Below, in pieces: positions 25,575 through 35,006 of a DNA stretch of 48,684 bases. The DNA is from Bacteroidales bacterium (GTDB lineage: Bacteria > Bacteroidota > Bacteroidia > Bacteroidales > ML635J-15): positions 1 to 48,684 of the forward strand of contig JAQVOR010000006.1 of the NCBI GenBank assembly GCA_028702535.1, given 5' to 3'. The position numbers and the translations under genes were made by a program. Positions within the stretch are counted from its first letter, which is position 1, and each line of letters begins with the position of its first letter. Under the pieces are notes generated by a model that was not told the origin of the DNA, ran no database searches, and was given only the letters and a program-made list of their open reading frames with translations.

Positions 25575-27167
25575 TTATAGTTTTTTTGGGATTGTTAGGC
25601 ATAAATGGTCTGCAAATCCAGTTCCAGCCTCGGTATAAGTATTGTAAGCGGCATCAACTCCAAGTCTTTTCAAAACACTTATTTGGTCGTCATGGACACC
25701 TGTTGCAGCAATGCTTCCTTTATATCCGATAGTTTGCAGTCTGTCGATTGCGATTAGCTTAGCGTTAAAATTATCCATGCAAAAGATCACAATTTTTACT
25801 TGTTTTGCATTTTGGTGGTCTCGTTGTACTGACTCCCAGAATTCAATGTCGGTCGCATCATCGTGTAAAACGTTTCTTCCAGCGATTTTATGTGTTAAAA
25901 CTTTATTATTATCGATATCTATTGCTAAAACAGTTTTACCGTATTTTTTACTAAGTTGATCATAAACGGCAGTACCTATTCTTCCCATTCCAAATACTAG
26001 TATTTCGGCATCACCAATATCAAAAATTTTATCGTATTCTAGTCTTATTTTTGTTTCAAAAAACTTTAGACGTTTTCTTGAAAATGCAAATATTTTATGA
26101 GCTTTAGCATTTAATGGAGATGATACTATAAATGATATAGATAGAGCAATCGCAATAATTATGAGCCAATCGGCAGGTATCATTCCTGTTGATACTGCAA
26201 TTGCTATTACGATAAGCCCGAACTCGCTATAGTTCGACAGTCCAAGTGTTGCAAAAAACGCAGTTCTTACCCTCACTTTAAATCTAGTGAATACGAGAAA
26301 ATATATAATAAGTTTTATATTAATGAGTGCCGCTAAAATGATAGCAATAACAAGGTGCTCGAGTGTTGGTAGTCCAATTAATCCAATAGAGAGAAAAAAG
26401 CCAATAAGAAAAAAATCCTTAAAACTTATAAGTTTTTGATATAGTTCGTTTGCTTTCTTAGTGTTTGAGAGTAAAATCCCCATTATAAGTGCTCCAAGAT
26501 CGTCTTTTATTCCAACGAATTTAAACATCTCTGCTCCGAGAACAAGAGCAACAAAAAAACCAAAAAGGACGAGTAATTCTCCATGTCCAATTTTTTTCAT
26601 CAGCCAAACCAGAATTGGTTTAATAATTATGAGTATTATGGGGAGTGCTAATGCATAAATTTTGGGGATTTCTCCTGCTGCAAAAACAAGAAAAATTACA
26701 GCAAAGATGTCTTGCATGATAAGTACTCCAATTGCCAAAATACCGTGATAAGAATTAAATTCGCCAAAGTCTTCAAAAACTTTTACTGCAAAAACTGTAC
26801 TTGAAAAACTAAGAGCAAAAGCTATAAGAAGTGAATTTAGCCAATCTAGATCACTAAAAAAATTTAAACCAATAAAACTTAAACCAAAAATTATTGCTGC
26901 AAACACAGCAGTAGTTATTCCCATGTGCATACAGGCACCTGCCCATATTTCGGGTTTAATTAAATTTTTGAGTTTAACTTTTAATCCAATAGTAAACAAT
27001 AAAAGAGTTATTCCAAGCTCAGATATAATATTAACAAAAGTGCCTTGCTCGACTCCAAAATAATTTAGCACAAATCCTGCAATCAAATATCCTACTAAAG
27101 GAGGCAGCCCTATTGCTCTAACACCAAGCCCAAATAAAAATGCAATACTTAATCATATTGGATCCAT
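25575..27167 (-). CDS. Kef-type cation/proton antiporter with an in-frame TGA at codon 5
   Basis: Membrane antiporter of the CPA2 family (KefB/YbaL-like) with a C-terminal TrkA-N domain for NAD(H). Membrane part: 'ELGITLLLFTIGLKVKLKNL', 'ALSFSSTVFAVKVFEDFGEF', 'AIGVLIMQDIFAVIFLVFAAGEIP' and 'GALIMGILLSNTKKANEL'. TrkA-N part: 'ILVFGMGRIGTAVYDQL' with GxGxxG, in the last 150 residues. Reading from the ATG at 27167, the frame is M-D-P-I-stop-L-S-I-A-F-L-F-G-L-G-V-R-A-I-G-L-P-P-L-V-G, continuing without a break to 25575. Family members commonly start 'MDPxW', so TGA at 27155-27153 most likely replaces a Trp TGG. Unless a non-ATG restart such as TTG at 27086 is used, the gene is broken; a restart would lose most of the first helix. 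Confidence 0.75.
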
Positions 27168-27204
27168 GCTGCAAATATAAGTATAGATATTTTAAAATCG
27201 GGTT

Positions 27205-28200
27205 TTATTCTGCAAGTTTTTGTATTTTTTGCATTTCCAACAAAGTAGAATCGGGCAGACAACAATTAATAAGATAATGCAAATTAGATACAAGTCGGTT
27301 TAGTGTCATATCGTTAATTCTATTCCCTTTTGTTACCAAATTCCAACGAGGAGCAATTTTAAAACACTTCTCCATTACAGAAGGATATTCAAAATTGCCG
27401 TCAAAAGAGATATCAATAACAATTGAATTTTTGGGGACATATTTTGTCGGAATAATAAATGATGCAGATGGAACAGCCGAAATAATTATATCAGATTCTT
27501 TTACCGATTCCAAAGTTTTAGCAAATGGGGTATATTGGTGACAAATTTGAACATAGGCATTTTCATTTAATAACATCAATGCTAAAGATCGCCCTACTGC
27601 TAGTGAGTCGTTAATAACTGTAACTCTTTTTCCCTCAATGTCAAAAGGGTTTTCGGAATTGTTTTCAGGATATATGCTGTGTTTATTAAAGTAATCCTCA
27701 TAATCGATGGCATATCGTTTAAGAATACTTAAAATCCCTTTAGCTGTTGGTGGAATGACTAATTTTTTTAGATGTTCGGGGTCTCTAAATTTTTCATATT
27801 GAACCAAATATCCGAGATATGAATTATGTAATCCCTCTAAGTCTTTCATCGGGTTTATCATATTCATAAATATAGTGTCTTTCTCCTGATAACCAGTAGG
27901 ATACATAACCATGATACCATGTACTGTTTTGTCATTATTAAGATTTTCGATTGTTTTACTCAATTCTTTTGCTGAAGAAACTCGGTAGTCTTTACAATTG
28001 ATATAATTTTTTTCACAAAACCGTTTAATCCCTTTTGTGTATGAAACACTACCCTGGTCATCATTAGTAAGGATTACTGCAAGAACTGGATAAATTTGAT
28101 GTTGCTCATAAAAAAACTTATTACATGCAAAATTTGGCTCATCATATTTTTCAATTAGGCTCTTGACATCTAATATTTTTTGAGAATATATATTTTCCAT
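27205..28200 (-). CDS. FolD/MTD1-like methylene-tetrahydrofolate dehydrogenase
   Basis: 331 residues of the FolD fold, which oxidises 5,10-methylene-THF in the cytoplasm. Signatures: 'DDQGSVSYTKGIKRFCEK' (substrate site), 'VHGIMVMYPTG', 'KDLEGLHNSYLG' (119-130), 'IPPTAKGILSILKRY', the dinucleotide loop 'VINDSLAVGRSLALMLLNENAYV' and 'DIIISAVPSASFIIPTKYV'. It is longer than classical FolD (about 285), and its pattern resembles the yeast NAD-dependent MTD1: 'KDxEGL', 'VIN-S--VGR-LA' and 'VPS---PT-Y'. In E. coli FolD, Tyr52 and Lys56 (Y-x-x-x-K) are needed for cyclohydrolase; here Tyr54 is followed four residues later by Ile58. I infer dehydrogenase without cyclohydrolase. It lies 5 bp after the phosphoesterase gene. 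Confidence 0.82.
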   Translation of the reverse strand: MENIYSQKILDVKSLIEKYDEPNFACNKFFYEQHQIYPVLAVILTNDDQGSVSYTKGIKRFCEKNYINCKDYRVSSAKELSKTIENLNNDKTVHGIMVMYPTGYQEKDTIFMNMINPMKDLEGLHNSYLGYLVQYEKFRDPEHLKKLVIPPTAKGILSILKRYAIDYEDYFNKHSIYPENNSENPFDIEGKRVTVINDSLAVGRSLALMLLNENAYVQICHQYTPFAKTLESVKESDIIISAVPSASFIIPTKYVPKNSIVIDISFDGNFEYPSVMEKCFKIAPRWNLVTKGNRINDMTLNRLVSNLHYLINCCLPDSTLLEMQKIQKLAE

Positions 28201-28205
28201 GATAT

Positions 28206-28691
28206 TTATGTTTTTCGGCTTTTCTCAAACACTTGTAAATCTGATATCTGATCACCATTTATTACAAATCTTATAGCAGTAACAAATTTGTGCCAACCTT
28301 TGTTCCCAGCTGCGCCTGGATTAATATGCAATAAACCAAGTTTTTTATCATTTATGATTTTTAAAATATGTGAATGACCTGATATGAAAATTCGAGGAGG
28401 GTTTTTTTTTATTTTCGAGCTATAATTACCAGGATATCCTCCTATATGTGTTATCCAAACATCAACTTCTTCGCAATTAAACCTTAAGTTTTCTTTTGTG
28501 CGTTTACGAATATTTGTATCATCAATATTTCCGTAAACAGCTCTAACAGGTTTTTTGCTTTCGAGTAAATCTAAAATTTGTTCGGAACCAATATCTCCCG
28601 CATGCCAAATTTCATCTACATCGGATAAGAAGTCTAAGCATTCGCTATCAATGTGTCCATGAGTATCTGAGATTAAACCTATCTTACGCAT
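28206..28691 (-). CDS. YfcE-type metallophosphoesterase
   Basis: Small (161 residues) cytoplasmic metal-dependent phosphodiesterase of the YfcE/MJ0936 group. The calcineurin-like metal motifs appear in order: 'GLISDTHGHID' (D-x-H), 'EIWHAGDIGS' (GD), 'AVYGNIDD' (GN), 'ITHIGGYPG' and 'ISGHSHILK' (GHxH). The natural substrate of this group is usually unknown. It sits between hydF and the MTD1-like gene (11 bp and 5 bp gaps), so it is probably cotranscribed with both. Confidence 0.85.
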   Translation of the reverse strand: MRKIGLISDTHGHIDSECLDFLSDVDEIWHAGDIGSEQILDLLESKKPVRAVYGNIDDTNIRKRTKENLRFNCEEVDVWITHIGGYPGNYSSKIKKNPPRIFISGHSHILKIINDKKLGLLHINPGAAGNKGWHKFVTAIRFVINGDQISDLQVFEKSRKT

Positions 28692-28702
28692 TAGTTTTGC
28701 AA

Positions 28703-29929
28703 TTATTTACTTTTCCTATTATCATTTTGAATAAACGGCTCAATTGCTCGTTCATAAATCCCTTGTATATAAGCAATTGCCATCCCATAATTTGTAACTG
28801 GAACTCCTGCATCAACTGCGGGTTTAAGTCTAGAAATTATTTGTTTTCGCGTTATAACACAACCGCCACACTGAATAACAATTGCATAGTCTGTTATTAT
28901 TCCAGGAATATTATCCAAACCTGCAACAACTGTAAAATTAAGCTTTTTGCCTGTAAAATCAATCAACCAACCGGGTATTTTTACCCGTCCAATATCTTCG
29001 CATGAAACATGATGACTACATGACTCTAAAATTAAAACTTTGTCGTAATCTTTTAATTCTGACAGTTTTGGAGTACCTGTAAGATAATTTTCAAAATCGC
29101 CTTTGTGTCTTGCCAATATAACCGAGAATCCAGTAAGAGGAATATTTTTCGGTATTGACGCAGCAGCTTGTGAAAATATTTGTGAGTCGGTTATAGCAAG
29201 TTTAGGTTTGATAGCGCTTTTTCGTAAAAACCCATCAACTTCTTTTTCTTTAAGAACAATTGCCACACAATCGTTATCTAAAATATCGCGTATTATTTGC
29301 ACTTGCGGTAAAATCAAACGTCCCTGCGGTGCTGCTATATCAATAGGTGTGATTAGCAAAACGAGATCCCCAGAAGAAACAATATCGCCAATCATGGAGT
29401 TTGTTTTCCAACTACTATCTGGAATAAGCGTTTTTATGGTTTCAAGAATCTCGTCAATGTTTTTATTGTTTTTTGTTGAAAAATCCAAAACAGGCACACT
29501 ATATTTAATACTAAGCTGATTTTTAATTTTATTATTGATTTTTATAAGATCCGATTTTCCATTAACAATAAAAAAAGTTGTGTTAAATGATTTTAATCTG
29601 GTTATGATTTTTTCTTCATATTCGTCAAGTTGATAATCATTTATAAGTATTATTGCTAAATCAACCTTATCAATTGTAGCAATAGTTTTATCAATTCTCA
29701 ACTTTCCAATATTACCATCATTATCATCAATACCAGCGGTATCAATCAAAATTACTGGGCCAAATCCAGTTATCTCGAATGATCTTTTTACGGGATCTGT
29801 TGTAGTTCCTTTATAGTCTGCCACAATTGAAATTTCTTGTCCAGCCATAAAATTTATTAACGAGCTTTTACCAACATTACGTTTTCCGTAAATTCCAATA
29901 TGTGGTTTATTTTCTTTTCCTTTAGACAT
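28703..29929 (-). CDS. hydF: [FeFe]-hydrogenase maturation GTPase HydF
   Basis: Scaffold that assembles the di-iron subcluster and delivers it to the [FeFe] hydrogenase. 408 residues from the ATG at 29929 ('MSKGKENKPHIGIYGKRNVG'); a longer frame exists but overlaps a TATTTTTG promoter box (29954-29947). GTPase motifs: G1 'GKRNVGKSSLINFM', G2 Thr in 'YKGTTTDPVKRSFE', G3 'DTAGIDDNDGNIG', G4 'NGKSDLIK'. The Fe-S site is 'ESCSHHVSCEDIG' with the later pair 'QCGGCVITR', the conserved Cys/His set of HydF. HydE, HydG and the hydrogenase are not in the window. Presence of HydF implies hydrogen metabolism. Confidence 0.93.
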   Translation of the reverse strand: MSKGKENKPHIGIYGKRNVGKSSLINFMAGQEISIVADYKGTTTDPVKRSFEITGFGPVILIDTAGIDDNDGNIGKLRIDKTIATIDKVDLAIILINDYQLDEYEEKIITRLKSFNTTFFIVNGKSDLIKINNKIKNQLSIKYSVPVLDFSTKNNKNIDEILETIKTLIPDSSWKTNSMIGDIVSSGDLVLLITPIDIAAPQGRLILPQVQIIRDILDNDCVAIVLKEKEVDGFLRKSAIKPKLAITDSQIFSQAAASIPKNIPLTGFSVILARHKGDFENYLTGTPKLSELKDYDKVLILESCSHHVSCEDIGRVKIPGWLIDFTGKKLNFTVVAGLDNIPGIITDYAIVIQCGGCVITRKQIISRLKPAVDAGVPVTNYGMAIAYIQGIYERAIEPFIQNDNRKSK

Positions 29930-29973
29930 GACAATAATCTTTTTATCAAAAATAGTAATTCTCATCAAATAAG

Positions 29974-30005
29974 TTTGGATAAATTACAAATAAAACCTAA
30001 GTTTG
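29974..30005 (+). promoter_or_regulatory. Bacteroidota-type promoter of the cyclase gene
   Basis: TTTG (29974-29977), 20 bp, TAAGTTTG (29998-30005): a full match to the consensus. The transcript would start near 30012, so the in-frame TTG at 30003 is not the start and the ATG at 30027 is. A divergent TATTTTTG for hydF is at 29954-29947. Confidence 0.65.
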
Positions 30006-30026
30006 TTTAAAATACATTTTCGGAAT

Positions 30027-33000
30027 ATGAAATATTTTCTGATTTTTTCTTTAAATTTATTTGTAGCTACGATTATCTATTCACAGAGCGTTGAACATGG
30101 TATCCCTGCAATAAGAAATTATTTGCCTAAAAATTACGGACAAGAAAGTCAGAATTTTAGCGTTTTGCAAAACCAAAATCACATTATGTATTTTGGGAAC
30201 TCTAATGGTATTATGGAGTTCGACAACAATACTTGGCGACTTATAAAAGTAGTAGGGCGTCCTGTTATGGACATTAATAATAATAACGAGATTTTTTTTG
30301 GTGGATATAACCAATTAGGTAAAATAGACCATAAAAGTGGATTGCCAACAACAATAGATATTGATTATCATTCAGAATTTAAACCCGGCCAGATACAAAA
30401 AGTAGTGGCTCTTGATAATAAAGTGTTTTTTACAAGCTCTCATCAATTATTAGTTTATAACAACGACACTCTCATATTAGAGCAATCAAATGCTGCAGGA
30501 ATTGATATTTATAAGCAAAATAATCGTGTTTTGATTTATATGCCTAAAAGAGGAATTTATTTATGGAAAAATGACAAATTTGAAAAACATCCTGACTATG
30601 AGCTTTTTACAGATATTGACATCTCTGACATTATTGTTATTAATGACAATGATTTTATAATTAAGCCTAAAAATAATAAAGGGTTTTTAATTTATAAAGA
30701 TGCTAAATTAATCGAATTTAAAACACAAGCCGATGAATTTATTAACTCTAATGGCTATAGTTTAGCACGTTTGATAAATAATAAGTTTCTAATCATTGGC
30801 ACACAGCATGGAGGTGTTGTCTGTGTTAATCTTGCCGGAGATTATATTTATTCCATTAGCCGCGATAATGGATTGATGGATAATCAGATAACAGATATAT
30901 TTGTCGATAATAGTGGTCATGTTTGGCTTACAACATTTAATGGAATTACCTTAATAGAGGCTAATTCCGATCTTAGCTTTTTTGAATCATCATTTGGCTT
31001 TAATGGGGCAGTAATTTCAATAAAACGATATAATGATAAATTATATATAGGTACTGCTAGTGGTGTATATCGTTATTATACTGGAAATATTTATGATAAA
31101 GATCGTAATGTCTTCGATTTTAGGCTTCGTTTTGAAAAAGTAGAGGGCATTCGTGCAATGTGTTGGCAATTAGTAGAAATTGAAAATAATTTCTACGCAT
31201 TTACAAACGAAGGAATTTACGTTATTAATGACTTGAAAGCAAGGCTTGTTTTAAAAGGCTCGTTTAATTCTTTATTAAAACTTAGTTATTTTCAGAATAA
31301 ATATTTATTTGGCTCATCAAAAGGTTTATTAATTGCAGATATAAATAGTCATAAAATTGATACGCTCGGATATTTAAAGGGTCTTAATTACAATATAAGA
31401 AGCCTAAATGAAGACTATTTTGGGAATGTTTGGATGGGAACTAATGAGGATGGATTGTTCGAAACAGGTTTTTATAGTGGGGTTAGCACTGATGTGGATT
31501 TTTCGCATTACGATGAAAAAAGCGGATTACCCAAAGCATTTGATTGGATTGATGTTTTTAATTCTTTTCAAGGAACATTGTTCTCAACAAGTAAAGGGGT
31601 TTGTCGCTATAATTACTCGTCTAATGAATTTAGTTTAGACACATTATTAAATTTTGATTTTGAAAAAGGAAATAAACATCTTTACCCAATTGTAGAAGAT
31701 AATATTAAGAATTTATGGTATAGTTGTATTTATGATGGTAAGTATGAAAGAGAAACAGGTGCGTTAGTTTTTAACGGGGTGAATAAAAAATATACTCGTT
31801 TAGTAAAACCATTTGTGCAATTATCGGAATATGTAATTGAAAGTATTTATCCCGAAAGTGATAGTGTGGTGTGGTTTGGGTCTTCTGATGCTTTGATAAA
31901 ATATAACAAAAGTAAAACCACAGACTTAGCCGAATCTTTTCCATGTTACATAAGGTCAATTACAATAGGCAAAGATTCTGTGATTTATTTATCGGCAAAT
32001 GAAGACATTTCCGAAAGAAAAATTAATTATAACTTTAAAGATAAAACAATACGATTTGATTTTGCGGGATTAGCATACAGCACCTATGGAGAAATTATGT
32101 ATCGCGTTAAACTTGAAGGCTTTGATGATGATTGGTCAGCATGGACAATAGAAACATTTAAAGAATATACATCTTTGGTTGAAAAAGATTATGTTTTTAA
32201 AGTACAGGCAAAAAATGTTTACGGAAATGTAAGCAACGAACTTGGTTTAATGTTTGAAGTTAAAGCACCATTTTATAGAACCATTTATGCTTTTATAATA
32301 TATCTGATAGTATTTGCTGCAATTATTTATTTAGTATTAAAGCTAAATGAGTTGCGACATGCCAAAGAGAGATACAGCCTTGAAAAATTAGTTGAAGACA
32401 GGACAAATGAGTTGGCATATCAAAAAGAGCAAACCGAACAGCTTGTAAGTAAACTATTACCTCAAAATGCCGCCGACGAAATACGTGAAACTGGTAAAGC
32501 AAAATCACAAAAATATGATATGGTTACTGTCATGTTTGCTGATATCCAAGGTTTTACCGCTATTGCCGAACAAACTAAACCTGAAGATTTGATAAAACAC
32601 CTAAATAATATTTTTACAAGTTTTGATAAAATTGTTGCTAATTATAACATAGAAAAAATAAAAACAATTGGGGATGCTTATATGTGTGCTGGCGGAATGC
32701 CAAATAAAGACATTACTAACCCTGTTGAGGTTGTGCTTGCTGCTCTCGAAATGCAAAGAAAAATAAAAGTAATTAATAGTGAAAGTGATTTAAAGTTAGA
32801 AATACGAATAGGAGTACATACCGGACCAGTTGTTGCTGGTGTTGTGGGATCTAAAAAATTAGAATATGATATTTGGGGAGACACAGTTAATATTGCTAGC
32901 AGAATGGAAAGTCACGGAGTCATTAACAAAGTTAATATTTCAGAAGAAACATATAAACATGTTAAAGATTTCTTTGTTTGTCAATATAGAGGGAGAATAG

Positions 33001-33692
33001 AGGTAAAATATAAAGGTGAGATGGAAATGTATTTTGTTCATGAAGTTCGTAAAGTATTATCTGTTAACGCTAATAGAGAAACACCAAATAACGACTTTAT
33101 TATTAAGTTGCAATTTATAAAATTTAAAATGATTCAAGAGGATATAATGGATCAACTTCAGCGTAACCTACCCGCAAATTTATATTATCATAATGTTAAA
33201 CATACAATAAACGTATTATATAATGTTGAGGATATTGCAAGAGAAGAAGGAGTGGATGAAGAAGAAATGCTAATTCTTAAATGTGCGGCTTTGTTTCACG
33301 ATGCTGGTTTTATGGTTAGTTATGATAACAATGAGGAAATTGGAGCTAAAATGGCTGCACAAACATTGCAAAAATTCAAATTTACTGACGAACAAATAGA
33401 AACTGTTAAACGTTTAATAATGGCAACAAAAATGCCCCCTAAACCTAAAGACCACTTAGAAAAAATTATGTGTGATGCAGATTTAGACTACTTGGGGCGT
33501 CCCGATTTTATTCCTATATCTCAAAATCTTTTTAGAGAATTGTTCGAGAGAGGGAAAATTAATACAATCGAACAGTGGAATAGAATGCAGTACAAGTTTA
33601 TTATTAGCCATAATTATTTTACTTCAACAGCACGTAAAAATAGAGATGCAGGGAAAAAGTTAGTGATAGAAGAGTTAAAAGAACTAATTTGA
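30027..33692 (+). CDS. Sensor adenylate cyclase: beta-propeller, membrane helix, class III cyclase and HD domain
   Basis: 1221 residues from the ATG at 30027, opening with a signal peptide ('MKYFLIFSLNLFVATIIYSQS'). Residues about 30-670 resemble the Reg_prop repeats of hybrid sensor kinases ('DNQITDIFVDNSGHVWLTTFNGI'), then a Y_Y_Y-like domain (about 685-745), one membrane helix (about 754-776), a coiled coil ('RYSLEKLVEDRTNELAYQKEQ') and a class III cyclase domain. In the cyclase domain, metal Asp839 and Asp883, adenine-selecting Lys879 ('KIKTIGD') and Asp948 ('YDIWGDTVN'), and transition-state Asn955/Arg959 are all present, so it should make cAMP. The last 180 residues form an HD domain (His1055 region, 'LFHDAGF' His1091-Asp1092, later 'CDADLDYLG'). 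It likely senses an outside signal and both makes a nucleotide second messenger and hydrolyses some phosphoester; the HD substrate is unknown. Confidence 0.85.
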   Translation: MKYFLIFSLNLFVATIIYSQSVEHGIPAIRNYLPKNYGQESQNFSVLQNQNHIMYFGNSNGIMEFDNNTWRLIKVVGRPVMDINNNNEIFFGGYNQLGKIDHKSGLPTTIDIDYHSEFKPGQIQKVVALDNKVFFTSSHQLLVYNNDTLILEQSNAAGIDIYKQNNRVLIYMPKRGIYLWKNDKFEKHPDYELFTDIDISDIIVINDNDFIIKPKNNKGFLIYKDAKLIEFKTQADEFINSNGYSLARLINNKFLIIGTQHGGVVCVNLAGDYIYSISRDNGLMDNQITDIFVDNSGHVWLTTFNGITLIEANSDLSFFESSFGFNGAVISIKRYNDKLYIGTASGVYRYYTGNIYDKDRNVFDFRLRFEKVEGIRAMCWQLVEIENNFYAFTNEGIYVINDLKARLVLKGSFNSLLKLSYFQNKYLFGSSKGLLIADINSHKIDTLGYLKGLNYNIRSLNEDYFGNVWMGTNEDGLFETGFYSGVSTDVDFSHYDEKSGLPKAFDWIDVFNSFQGTLFSTSKGVCRYNYSSNEFSLDTLLNFDFEKGNKHLYPIVEDNIKNLWYSCIYDGKYERETGALVFNGVNKKYTRLVKPFVQLSEYVIESIYPESDSVVWFGSSDALIKYNKSKTTDLAESFPCYIRSITIGKDSVIYLSANEDISERKINYNFKDKTIRFDFAGLAYSTYGEIMYRVKLEGFDDDWSAWTIETFKEYTSLVEKDYVFKVQAKNVYGNVSNELGLMFEVKAPFYRTIYAFIIYLIVFAAIIYLVLKLNELRHAKERYSLEKLVEDRTNELAYQKEQTEQLVSKLLPQNAADEIRETGKAKSQKYDMVTVMFADIQGFTAIAEQTKPEDLIKHLNNIFTSFDKIVANYNIEKIKTIGDAYMCAGGMPNKDITNPVEVVLAALEMQRKIKVINSESDLKLEIRIGVHTGPVVAGVVGSKKLEYDIWGDTVNIASRMESHGVINKVNISEETYKHVKDFFVCQYRGRIEVKYKGEMEMYFVHEVRKVLSVNANRETPNNDFIIKLQFIKFKMIQEDIMDQLQRNLPANLYYHNVKHTINVLYNVEDIAREEGVDEEEMLILKCAALFHDAGFMVSYDNNEEIGAKMAAQTLQKFKFTDEQIETVKRLIMATKMPPKPKDHLEKIMCDADLDYLGRPDFIPISQNLFRELFERGKINTIEQWNRMQYKFIISHNYFTSTARKNRDAGKKLVIEELKELI

Positions 33693-33757
33693 ACATGAGA
33701 CTGTATGAATGGATTTTTAATGCAAAGATTCTTATTCTTATAGTTTCTGAGCAAACT

Positions 33758-34936
33758 TTAAATTGTATTATACGGATAACGTTCAAAATGGATTTTTCTT
33801 GCAATATTAAACAACATTTCCCTAAGTTCTTCGACATTATCCTTTAATTTTGCTGAAATAAAAACACAGGGGAAGTTATTGTTGGCAACATATAAGTTTT
33901 TAAAATCAGCGAGAGAATAGTTTTGCTTTATTTTTGGACTAAGATCATCCTCGTCTTTTTTTACGAAGCTAAATTTATCAATTTTATTAAACACAACCAA
34001 TCGAGGTTTATCATTAACTTTAAGCTCTTTTAGAGTTTGGTCAACCACGTCCATTTGTTCTTCAAACGAAGGATGCGAAATATCAACTACATGTATAATC
34101 AAATCAGACTCTCGAGTTTCGTCAAGTGTGGACTTAAAACTTTCAATTAATTTATGGGGTAATTTGCGAATAAAGCCTACAGTATCACTCAATAAAAAAG
34201 GTAAATTGTTAATAACAACTTTACGCACAGTTGTATCGAGTGTGGCAAACAGTTTATCTTCTGCATACACATCCGATTTGCTTAACATATTCATTATTGT
34301 AGATTTCCCGACATTTGTATATCCAACTAAAGCAACCCTTACCATTTGTGCACGATTTTTCCTTTGTTGGAACATCTGTTTGTCAATCTTTACAAGGTCG
34401 ATTTTAAGTTTAGCGATTTTATCTAATATTATTCGTCTGTCGGTTTCGATTTGAGCCTCACCTGGCCCTCTCATGCCAATTCCGCCTCTCTGTCTCTCTA
34501 AGTGTGTCCACATTCTTTTTAAGCGCGGCAACAAATACTCATACTGTGCAAGTTCAACTTGCGTTTTTGCATGTGCTGTTCTAGCTCGTTGGGCAAAAAT
34601 ATCTAATATTAGGTTTGTTCTATCAAGGATTTTTACTTTAAGTAGATTTTCAATATTTCGAAGCTGAGTAGGACTAAGCTCGTCATCAAAAATAACTAAA
34701 GATATTTCATTATCAGTTATAAAGTTTAGAATTTCTTCGAGTTTTCCTTTCCCAACATAAAACTTAGGGTTAGGATTATCAACATTTTGAATAAATCTTT
34801 TTATAGGCTCAACACCAGCAGTCTCGGCGAGAAATTCTAGTTCGTCAAGATATTCATGAACATGTTCCTTTGTCTGCTCTTGATTTACAACGCCAACCAA
34901 TACAGCTTTTTCTATTATATCATTTTTTTCGTTCAT
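33758..34936 (-). CDS. hflX: Ribosome-associated GTPase HflX
   Basis: GTPase that acts on ribosomes under stress and splits stalled ones. 392 residues. N-terminal HflX domain: 'LGRGK'-type helix-rich region with 'NPKFYVGKGKLEEIL' and 'DELSPTQLRNIENLLKVKILDRTNLILDIF', then the linker 'RGGIGMRGPGEAQIETDRR', a hallmark of HflX. GTPase domain: G1 'GYTNVGKSTIMNML', G2 Thr in 'ATLDTTVRKV', G3 'DTVGFIRKLP', G4 'NKID'. It is transcribed toward the cyclase gene (65-bp convergent gap, no clear terminator seen). The tonB terminator lies just upstream. Confidence 0.95.
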   Translation of the reverse strand: MNEKNDIIEKAVLVGVVNQEQTKEHVHEYLDELEFLAETAGVEPIKRFIQNVDNPNPKFYVGKGKLEEILNFITDNEISLVIFDDELSPTQLRNIENLLKVKILDRTNLILDIFAQRARTAHAKTQVELAQYEYLLPRLKRMWTHLERQRGGIGMRGPGEAQIETDRRIILDKIAKLKIDLVKIDKQMFQQRKNRAQMVRVALVGYTNVGKSTIMNMLSKSDVYAEDKLFATLDTTVRKVVINNLPFLLSDTVGFIRKLPHKLIESFKSTLDETRESDLIIHVVDISHPSFEEQMDVVDQTLKELKVNDKPRLVVFNKIDKFSFVKKDEDDLSPKIKQNYSLADFKNLYVANNNFPCVFISAKLKDNVEELREMLFNIARKIHFERYPYNTI

Positions 34937-34954
34937 TTTTTAATGAGCACAATT

Positions 34955-34980
34955 AAAAAACCCTGCTCAAGAAAGCAGGG
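34955..34980 (-). terminator. Rho-independent terminator of tonB
   Basis: Stem 'ccctgct' (34961-34967) pairs with 'agcaggg' (34974-34980) and is followed on the minus strand by a run of six T (34960-34955). It closes the tonB gene and separates it from hflX. Confidence 0.85.
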
Positions 34981-35006
34981 TCTTTAGTATCTATATTATT
35001 ATTTTA

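Noticed and set aside
27153..27155. Selenocysteine or other programmed recoding at the antiporter TGA
   Set aside because: The family has Trp rather than Cys here, no hairpin of selenocysteine type is evident downstream, and the site is too close to the start for a known recoding signal; mutation or error is simpler.
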